17,928 nucleotides of DNA from JBBQVO01 sp038211505 (GTDB lineage Bacteria > Chloroflexota > Dehalococcoidia > DSTF01 > JACRBR01): assembly GCA_038211505.1 (NCBI GenBank), contig JBBQVO010000052.1:1-17928 (forward strand), written 5' to 3'. Under the pieces are notes generated by a model. The model searched no databases. It saw only the letters and a program-made list of their open reading frames with translations, and had not been told where the DNA came from. How positions within the stretch are numbered: position 1 is the stretch's first letter; every line of letters begins with the position of its first letter. This document shows positions 13,079 through 17,928 of the stretch, in pieces. Both the position numbers and the translations under genes were made by a program.

Positions 13079-13774
13079 TTAATGCGGCGGAGCATTCTGG
13101 ATCGGGAGGCGGTCGCTGACTACCCACTGCGTGCCGGGTCCGACGGATATCCAGACGACGAGCTGCGTCGCCGAAGCCGGTAGCACTGACCAGACAATCG
13201 GCACCTTCAACACTTGTCCCGGCCCGAGCGCGCCGCCGTCCACCGGGCTTGCCTGCACGTTCACGACTACCCCGCTCGCATCGTAGGCGGCGGAGCAATA
13301 ACGAGCCTCGGGATACCTCTGAGATCCGTTGTTGTGCACAAAGCCGAGCGCCTGCAACGTGCCGTTCACGCGGAACGCGCGAAAGTCGGCGAGTGCCAAG
13401 TGCGGATCCGTGAGCGGATGATCAAGCGTCGTGCCCGCAATCGGGCGCACGTCGAAACTCGCGGCTGCCGGCAACCCTTGCTGATCGAAGCGGAGATCGA
13501 ACGCGTTCTGGCTGTGCGGCTGGACGGTCATCGGACAGAGTATGCCGGTGGTTTCGGCGATGACGTTGCCGTCGCCATCGAATAGCTGGCCGCGGAGCGT
13601 CACCGTCGATGCTGAGATGTCGGTCTCGTTCGTCATGTTGCCGACGATGTGCGTATAGCCCGCGCCGTCGACGTAGATCGACGTGTTCTCGATGCAACGC
13701 GCGCCCAACGCGACGACCGCGAGCGCGAGGCCGGTAAGCAGCATCGCCACGCGTCGTACATTCGATACTGGCAT
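13079..13774 (-). CDS. Secreted or membrane-anchored hypothetical protein, FxLYD-like domains
   Basis: The product is 231 aa. An N-terminal hydrophobic segment (about 8-24, VAMLLTGLALAVVALGA) acts as signal peptide or anchor; the Cys after it is in GARC, a poor lipobox. Two beta-rich stretches follow, about 33-108 (IVGNMTNETDISASTVTLRG, VQPHSQNAFDLRF) and about 118-225 (ALGFVHNNGSQ, LGPGQVLKVPIVWSV). Their layout, 'new-style bond plus conserved NxT then modified linkage', resembles FxLYD-type Ig-like domains. GAAGGGA before the ATG is a good ribosome-binding site. It converges on the nucleotidyltransferase gene with a 17-base gap. Function unknown. Confidence 0.75.
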   Translation of the reverse strand: MPVSNVRRVAMLLTGLALAVVALGARCIENTSIYVDGAGYTHIVGNMTNETDISASTVTLRGQLFDGDGNVIAETTGILCPMTVQPHSQNAFDLRFDQQGLPAAASFDVRPIAGTTLDHPLTDPHLALADFRAFRVNGTLQALGFVHNNGSQRYPEARYCSAAYDASGVVVNVQASPVDGGALGPGQVLKVPIVWSVLPASATQLVVWISVGPGTQWVVSDRLPIQNAPPH

Positions 13775-13812
13775 GTCGCATTCCCTTCTTTGGGCATCCG
13801 CGGATGGCGTTC

Positions 13813-13830
13813 GACGGACGTTATTCCGTC
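13813..13830 (-). repeat. Small hairpin at the end of the TMEM175 gene
   Basis: GACGGA and TCCGTC form a 6-bp stem with a 6-base loop. It overlaps the stop codon and lacks a T-run; a weak terminator at best. A 12-base perfect palindrome CATCCGCGGATG lies beside it at 13795-13806. Confidence 0.4.
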
Positions 13831-14446
13831 ACTCCGAGATTGGCAGCAGGAAGTAGAGGCCGATGGCGCACCAGAGGCCGATGGCGGCCCACGTGCTCAC
13901 GAAGGCGAGCGGTAGCCCGGCACCGTACATGAACGGACCGAAGACGTTACGCCGCGTACGCATCCGCACCCGCGCGTCGCTCACATGCTCATCGATCAGC
14001 CGCCGGTCATGCGACGCGTATCGCCACACGACGTTCCAGAACACTGCCAGCACGGTGAAGTTCGACCCGTACGCGAGCGTCGCGGCGAGCGCCTGATCGT
14101 TGTCACGCATGTAGGCGGCGAGCACTGCCGTCGTGAACGGCACGAAGCTGATGCACATGAGCAGCAGCAGGTTCAGCACGCTGAGCGTGTGGTCCGCTCG
14201 ATCGATATCGCGAAACTGGCTGTGATGGTTCGCCCACATGATGCCGATCGTGATGAAGCTGAGGATGTAGGCGAAGTACGATGGCCACAACTCGCGCAGC
14301 GCGGCGGCGAGACTCTCGTTGGCGCTGAGATGCGGCACGCCGACTTCGAGGATCAGCAGCGTGATGGCGATCGCGAACACGCCATCGCTGAACGCCTCCA
14401 GCCGTGAGGTGTTGGAGTGGTGCGAAAGTTCGGGATCGACGGCCAT
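13829..14446 (-). CDS. TMEM175-family (DUF1211) potassium-channel-like membrane protein
   Basis: The product is 205 aa with six predicted membrane helices, the single-repeat bacterial form. The hallmark RLEAFSDGVFAIAITLLILE carries R15 and F19-S20-D21, the RxxxFSD motif of TMEM175, whose first helix lines the pore. A second conserved stretch is ITIGIMWANHHSQF. Bacterial homologues are tetrameric, weakly selective K+ channels in the inner membrane. GGAG before the ATG fits a ribosome-binding site, with CATAAT at complement(14463..14468) as a possible -10. The stop codon lies within a small inverted repeat (GACGGA/TCCGTC, 13813-13830). Confidence 0.92.
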   Translation of the reverse strand: MAVDPELSHHSNTSRLEAFSDGVFAIAITLLILEVGVPHLSANESLAAALRELWPSYFAYILSFITIGIMWANHHSQFRDIDRADHTLSVLNLLLLMCISFVPFTTAVLAAYMRDNDQALAATLAYGSNFTVLAVFWNVVWRYASHDRRLIDEHVSDARVRMRTRRNVFGPFMYGAGLPLAFVSTWAAIGLWCAIGLYFLLPISE

Positions 14447-14592
14447 GCGATGCTCCGTACCGATTATGACGGTAGCGCATGACGCGTGCGCCTCGGCTCG
14501 ACCGCCGTTTCGTCACTCAAGATTCTACGACGCCGCGCGGATGCGATGGCCACACCGGCCCAGTGGCTGGCAGAACCCAGCAACAACGCCGC

Positions 14593-15096
14593 CTACGACG
14601 GCGCGAACGCCTCGCGAGCGGCCGCGATGACGCGCCACGCTTCCGCGCGATCGCCCCAACCGTCGATCTCGACGTGCAGCTCTTGCAGCGCCTTGTACGT
14701 CCGGAAGAACTGCTCAATCTCGCGCTGCCAGTGCGCCGCGATGTCGGCGAACTCGCGGACATCGGCGAACCGCGGATCGGCGACCGGCACGGCGATGATC
14801 TTGTCATCGCCGCCCTTGTCGTCTCGCATCCGCAGCACGCCGATCGGGCGCGCGTCGAGATAGCAACCAGGCAACGTCGGCTCTTCGACGATCACCAGCA
14901 CATCGAGGTGGTCGCCGTCATCGGCGTGCGTGCCCGGGATGTAGCCGTAGTCCGTCGGGTAATGCACCGATGAGTAGAGCGTGCGATCGAGCCGCAGGAC
15001 GCGGCGCTTCTCGTCCCACTCGTACTTGTTGCGGCTCCCCCGCGGGATTTCGATGAGGACTTCGATGGCGTCTTCGCTTGTGTCGTCTCGCACCAT
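14593..15096 (-). CDS. ppa: Inorganic pyrophosphatase, family I
   Basis: From ATG complement(15094..15096) the product is 167 aa, normal for soluble family I enzymes that hydrolyse pyrophosphate to phosphate. A longer in-frame start at 15375 runs antisense through the small antitoxin gene and is rejected. Seen residues: IEIPRGSRNKYE (K24, E26), R38, HYPTDYGYIPGT (Y46, Y50), and the acidic metal cluster DDGDHLDVLV (D60, D62, D65). The usual Pro/Glu after the second Asp is H63. The C-terminal YKALQE keeps the Tyr-Lys pair. There is no ribosome-binding site; TACACT stands six bases before the ATG, suggesting a leaderless mRNA. It is divergent from the antitoxin gene. Confidence 0.96.
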   Translation of the reverse strand: MVRDDTSEDAIEVLIEIPRGSRNKYEWDEKRRVLRLDRTLYSSVHYPTDYGYIPGTHADDGDHLDVLVIVEEPTLPGCYLDARPIGVLRMRDDKGGDDKIIAVPVADPRFADVREFADIAAHWQREIEQFFRTYKALQELHVEIDGWGDRAEAWRVIAAAREAFAPS

Positions 15097-15102
15097 GTCG
15101 TG

Positions 15103-15108
15103 AGTGTA
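15103..15108 (-). promoter_or_regulatory. -10 element for a leaderless pyrophosphatase mRNA
   Basis: TACACT on the minus strand, then six bases, then ATG at 15096: a normal start would be the first base of the start codon. No -35 hexamer is evident. Confidence 0.45.
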
Positions 15109-15170
15109 GCGACAACGTGGATCGCGCGATCGATCATCGTGGCTTGCCGAAGCTGTTAGAATGCGAGGCC

Positions 15171-15365
15171 ATGACGATACGAAAACCAACCCCTCGCAAA
15201 CCCGCGCTGAAACGCAAAGCGAAGCTTCCGCCAGAGCCGGAGTCGCTGTTCGAGCGGCTCGCCAAGATCGGCGACGCGATCCCGGATGAGGAGCTCGCGA
15301 AGCACCCAAGCGACGGCGCGCGCAATCTCGAACACTACCTCTACGGCAAGCCCAGACTGCCTTAG
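15171..15365 (+). CDS. Small antitoxin-like protein upstream of a PIN toxin
   Basis: The product is 64 aa from ATG 15171. The N-terminus is very basic (RKPTPRKPALKRKAK). The C-terminal half is SLFERLAKIGDAIPDEELAK followed by DGARNLEHYLYGKP, a pattern I associate with small proteins that precede PIN-domain genes. The toxin GTG overlaps its stop by one base (TAGTG), typical toxin-antitoxin coupling. No known DNA-binding fold is obvious. TAGAAT at 15157-15162 lies eight bases before the ATG, and GAGG lies between. Confidence 0.75.
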   Translation: MTIRKPTPRKPALKRKAKLPPEPESLFERLAKIGDAIPDEELAKHPSDGARNLEHYLYGKPRLP

Positions 15366-15777
15366 TGCGGCGCATATTCGTCGATACCTCACACCACGTC
15401 GCGATTCTCGATCGGTCCGACGACAGACACGACGTCGCCGTGCGCGTGAGCGCGTCACTTCAAAGTGACGTGGTCTTCGTCACTTCGGATGCTGTCGTGA
15501 TCGAACTACTCACGTACTTCTCAGGCTGGGGCCGCGACGCACGACGGGCCGCCGTCGAATACGTCGGCCTCCTTCGGGCCGATTCGTCCGTAGTCGTGCA
15601 CCCGTCGTCGTCGTCACTGATGGACGCCGCGCTCGGACTCTACGCCCGACGAGACGATAAGAGCTACAGCATGGTGGATTGCCTGTCGATGGTGATCTGC
15701 CGGCGCGACGAGATACGGATGTGCTGACCGCTGATTACGACTTCGAGCAAGAAGGCTTCACGATCCTGCTCACGTGA
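15365..15777 (+). pseudogene. PIN-domain (VapC-like) toxin, frameshifted near the C-terminus
   Basis: The open frame (15365-15727, GTG start, 120 aa) begins RRIFVDTSHHVAILDR with D7, has E47 in VIELLTYFS and D105 in SYSMVDCLSMV, three of the four PIN metal-binding acids. It then reads EIRMC and stops. In the next frame, from 15718, the canonical ending appears: DVLTADYDFEQEGFTILLT and a stop at 15775-15777. A single missing base in the CGGATG stretch (for example one G of a former GGG) accounts for this. The fourth acid (Asp of TAD) is lost in the present frame, so the toxin is expected to be dead or the base call wrong. PIN toxins of this kind are RNases. Confidence 0.87.
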
Positions 15778-15789
15778 CGATGTTCTTCG

Positions 15790-16554
15790 CTACAACTCCA
15801 GCACCGCAAACAGCCCCAGGTGATCCGATGGGTACATGTTCGGGTCGTGCGCGGACGGCTTGTCGAAGCAGAGGCCGGCGTCGCGCACCTTCCACTCCTT
15901 CGAGACGAAGATGTAGTCGAGCGTGCCGTGCGGAGAATCGTCGTACGTGTTGACTGGCGTCGTCCACGTCTTCTCCGGCTCGCGGCCGTGCACGACCTCG
16001 TACGCCGAGCGGAAGCGCGACTTCATGAATGTCACGGCCGGCTCCGGCGGCTCGGCGTAGGCGTTGAAGTCGCCGGCGATGACGATCGGCAGCTTGCGCG
16101 GATCGCGCTCGAGCCACGCCATCAGATATTCGAGCTGGTCGACGCGCTCCTGCTGCGCTTCCGGCGGGTGATGCAGGTGCGTGTTGACGAAGAAGAACGG
16201 CTGATCGCCGCACTTGAACAGCATGCGCTGCGCGTTGCGCTCGAACGTCATCAGGTCGAGCATCTCGTGCTCCTCGAAGTCGATGCGCGAGAGCGTCGCG
16301 ATACCGTGAAAGCTCGCGCGTTGGCCCGTGTTGACGGCGTGCTTGATGCGGTAGTGCGGCTGCAGCGGCAGGCGGATGTTGATCTGGCGGCTGATCCATA
16401 TCCCCTGATCGATGACCATGTCGACTTCCTGCAGTCCGATCACGTCCGGTAGCAGCTCTTCGAGCTGATCGATGACGAGCGGCGCCCGCCCACCCCACTG
16501 CCCCATGCGGTTGAAGAGATTCAGCGTGGCGATCTTGAGCGATGCTCCTCGCAT
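15790..16554 (-). CDS. Endonuclease/exonuclease/phosphatase (EEP) family hydrolase
   Basis: The product is 254 aa with AGGAG eight bases before the ATG. EEP motifs in order: IATLNLFN (N12), IGLQEVD (E43), FVNTHLHHP, IVIAGDFNAY, GTLDYIF (D213) and YPSDHLGL (D244, H245). All catalytic positions of the DNase I-like fold appear present. There is no signal peptide, so it is probably cytoplasmic. Substrates in the family range from DNA to phosphodiesters and sphingomyelin; this one cannot be assigned. It converges on the toxin gene with a 12-base gap after the restored toxin stop. Confidence 0.9.
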   Translation of the reverse strand: MRGASLKIATLNLFNRMGQWGGRAPLVIDQLEELLPDVIGLQEVDMVIDQGIWISRQINIRLPLQPHYRIKHAVNTGQRASFHGIATLSRIDFEEHEMLDLMTFERNAQRMLFKCGDQPFFFVNTHLHHPPEAQQERVDQLEYLMAWLERDPRKLPIVIAGDFNAYAEPPEPAVTFMKSRFRSAYEVVHGREPEKTWTTPVNTYDDSPHGTLDYIFVSKEWKVRDAGLCFDKPSAHDPNMYPSDHLGLFAVLEL

Positions 16555-16617
16555 GTTCGTGGCTCCTCGTCGGGCTGTGGCGCGTTGTGTGTCGCGACAG
16601 GTTAGCAGGACACTCTT

Positions 16618-16731
16618 CGATCTGTAGCGCGGGCTTTCCAGCCCGCGAACTGTCGCTTCAACAACGACAGGCTACAACGGCGCGCATCATCGATCTGTAG
16701 CGCGGGCTTTCCAGCCCGCGAACTGTCGCTT
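16618..16731. repeat. Direct repeat of a 41-base REP-like hairpin element
   Basis: Positions 16618-16658 and 16691-16731 are identical over 41 bases with a 73-base period. Each contains GCGGGCT-TTCC-AGCCCGC, a perfect 7-bp stem with a tetraloop, preceded by CTGTAGC and followed by GAACTGTCGCTT. The spacer between copies holds CGACAGGCTACAAC, partly complementary to the repeat ends. This looks like a REP/dispersed palindromic element between divergent genes. Confidence 0.9.
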
Positions 16732-16815
16732 TATGGCCGATGCTTAACCGATCGCGACGGCGCAGTCCCCGTCGTGCTCACCTCAACCCTATATGGGCCG
16801 TCGCCGCCGGTGCGA

Positions 16816-16821
16816 TAGAAT
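16816..16821 (+). promoter_or_regulatory. -10 element close to the DUF2207 start
   Basis: TAGAAT followed by seven bases and the ATG at 16829; transcription would begin at or one base before the start codon. No ribosome-binding site and no -35 match. Confidence 0.4.
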
Positions 16822-16828
16822 CGCCTCG

Positions 16829-17928
16829 ATGGATGCTTCTCGACGCGCTGGTCTGCCTCGAATTGTGGTTCTCGTCGCGCTGCTGGCGATCGTCGCGGCG
16901 CTCGCCGTCATGCCGGCGGGTGATGCGCGGGCGGCGGATACGGGATGGACCATCGAGTCGTTCAACGCGGCGATTAGCATCGACCGCGACGCCAGCTTTA
17001 CCGTCCGGGAGGACATCGATGTCGATTTCGGCTCGCTGCAGAAGCACGGCATCTTCCGCGACATCCCGATCGAGTACAACTTCGACTCGACGCACAACCG
17101 CCTCTACGGCTTCGAGGCGATCTCCGTCACCGATGCCGCCAACACGCCGATCAAGTACACGCAGAGCCGCAACGGCGCGAATGTCGAGCTGAAGATCGGT
17201 GATCCTGATCGGACGATCAGCGGCAAGCAGTCGTACCGGATCACGTATCGCATCCGCGACGCGCTGAACGCCTTCGCAGATCACGACGAGCTGTTCTGGA
17301 ACGTCAACGGCCCCGACTGGGGTGTGCCGACAATCAGCACAACAGCGGATGTAGTGATTGCCGGTGCGAACCCGCAGCGCACCGATTGCTTTCAAGGTGT
17401 CACAGGATCAACCACGCATTGCTTGCCGGAGCGCGGCAATTTGAGCGATGCGCTCTTCAGCGCGACGCGGACGTTGCAACCCGGCGAGCAGCTCACGATC
17501 GTCGTCGCGATCCCGAAAGGCGCCGTCACCGAGCCGGCACCGCATCTGATCGGCAAGCCGAAGAACGCGTTCGAGCAGTACTTCGAATTCAATCCCGTGA
17601 CGATCGGACTCTCGATCGTCGCGTTGATCGCCGGCATCGCGCTGGTGCTCGCGAACTGGTGGCGGAACGGGCGCGATCGCGTGTACACGTCGATCTACTA
17701 CCTCAGCCACAATCCGGAGGAGCGCACGCGGCCGTTCTTCGCGCGCGACGAGATCGTCGTCGAGTACACGCCGCCCGACGACATGCTGCCGGCGCAGATG
17801 GGGCTGCTGCTCGATGAGCGCGCCGACACGAAGGACGTGACGGCGACGATCGTCGATCTGGCGGTGCGCGGCTACATGACGATCGCCGAGGTCGAGAAGA
17901 CGTGGATCTTCGGCAAGAAGGACTGGCA
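16829..17928 (+). CDS. DUF2207-family membrane protein (3' end outside the window)
   Basis: From ATG 16829, 366 codons are open to the window edge. A signal peptide or first helix spans about 11-30 (IVVLVALLAIVAALAVMPAG, then DARAA). A beta-rich extracytoplasmic domain follows, with IESFNAAISIDRDASFTVRE, KHGIFRDIPIEY and DHDELFWNVNG, the hallmark layout of DUF2207 (WNV.G and GI.R.IP). A membrane helix lies at about 256-277 (VTIGLSIVALIAGIALVLANWW). The cytoplasmic part then begins with VVEYTPPDDMLPAQMGLLLDE and TATIVDLAVRGYM, a winged-helix-like segment seen in the family. Two cysteines (TDCFQG, THCLPE) may form a disulfide. Function of the family is unknown. Confidence 0.9.
   Translation, partial: MDASRRAGLPRIVVLVALLAIVAALAVMPAGDARAADTGWTIESFNAAISIDRDASFTVREDIDVDFGSLQKHGIFRDIPIEYNFDSTHNRLYGFEAISVTDAANTPIKYTQSRNGANVELKIGDPDRTISGKQSYRITYRIRDALNAFADHDELFWNVNGPDWGVPTISTTADVVIAGANPQRTDCFQGVTGSTTHCLPERGNLSDALFSATRTLQPGEQLTIVVAIPKGAVTEPAPHLIGKPKNAFEQYFEFNPVTIGLSIVALIAGIALVLANWWRNGRDRVYTSIYYLSHNPEERTRPFFARDEIVVEYTPPDDMLPAQMGLLLDERADTKDVTATIVDLAVRGYMTIAEVEKTWIFGKKDW

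Larger units (their letters stand above)
16555..16828. other. Gap between the EEP and DUF2207 genes
   Basis: The 274 bases hold two identical hairpin repeats (16618-16658, 16691-16731), a third stem CTGTCG/CGACAG (16650-16670), and the -10-like element of the DUF2207 gene. No gene was seen. Confidence 0.6.

Noticed and set aside
15097..15375. In-frame N-terminal extension of pyrophosphatase
   Set aside because: It runs antisense through the antitoxin gene, is Arg-rich and not part of the family fold; the 15096 start gives the normal length.

Overview
High-GC bacterial DNA (roughly 60-65% G+C by eye). The best lineage guess is an uncultivated member of the Chloroflexota, near the Dehalococcoidia. 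This rests on a secreted CSLREA/beta-helix protein with a Thr-Pro linker, cohesin-like and dockerin-like tail, on the mix of housekeeping genes, and on intergenic spaces full of short repeated words. No rRNA, tRNA, CRISPR array, transposase or phage gene was seen. The assignment is an inference.

Layout. (1) 1-865: the 5' part of an ECF41/SigJ-type sigma factor on the minus strand, divergent from a carboxymuconolactone decarboxylase (CMD) gene. The gap carries a duplicated 52-bp unit, each copy holding an ECF41-type promoter aimed at the CMD gene. (2) 1141-4289: an MMPL/RND transporter followed at once by an aminoglycoside-phosphotransferase-fold kinase. (3) 4551-6466: a Gfo/Idh/MocA oxidoreductase coupled to a sugar-lactonase-type amidohydrolase, a plausible 'oxidise to lactone, then open the lactone' pair. 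(4) 6746-8260, minus strand: rplJ-rplL, cut off from rplKA and rpoBC, with a recognisable L10 leader (kink-turn-like fold plus attenuator) and an inverted pair of dispersed repeats flanking rplL. (5) 8391-11311, minus strand: a very large secreted beta-helix/cohesin/dockerin protein, frameshifted just before its dockerin. (6) 11403-12733: nadA behind a consensus-like promoter bracketed by two matching palindromic operators. (7) 12753-16554: a solitary MNT nucleotidyltransferase, a secreted hypothetical, a TMEM175-family channel, inorganic pyrophosphatase, a small antitoxin plus a frameshifted PIN toxin, and an endonuclease/exonuclease/phosphatase-family protein. (8) 16618-17928: a duplicated hairpin repeat and a DUF2207 membrane protein running off the end.

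Themes. Most genes are ordinary, and the interest lies in regulation and in the gaps. Two genes (dockerin protein and PIN toxin) are each broken by one missing base near the 3' end, which suggests either real decay or draft-sequence error. Several genes have a -10-like hexamer placed so that transcription would begin at or next to the start codon (leaderless mRNAs). At least seven different families of short repetitive words sit in the intergenic spaces, some inside leaders of essential genes.
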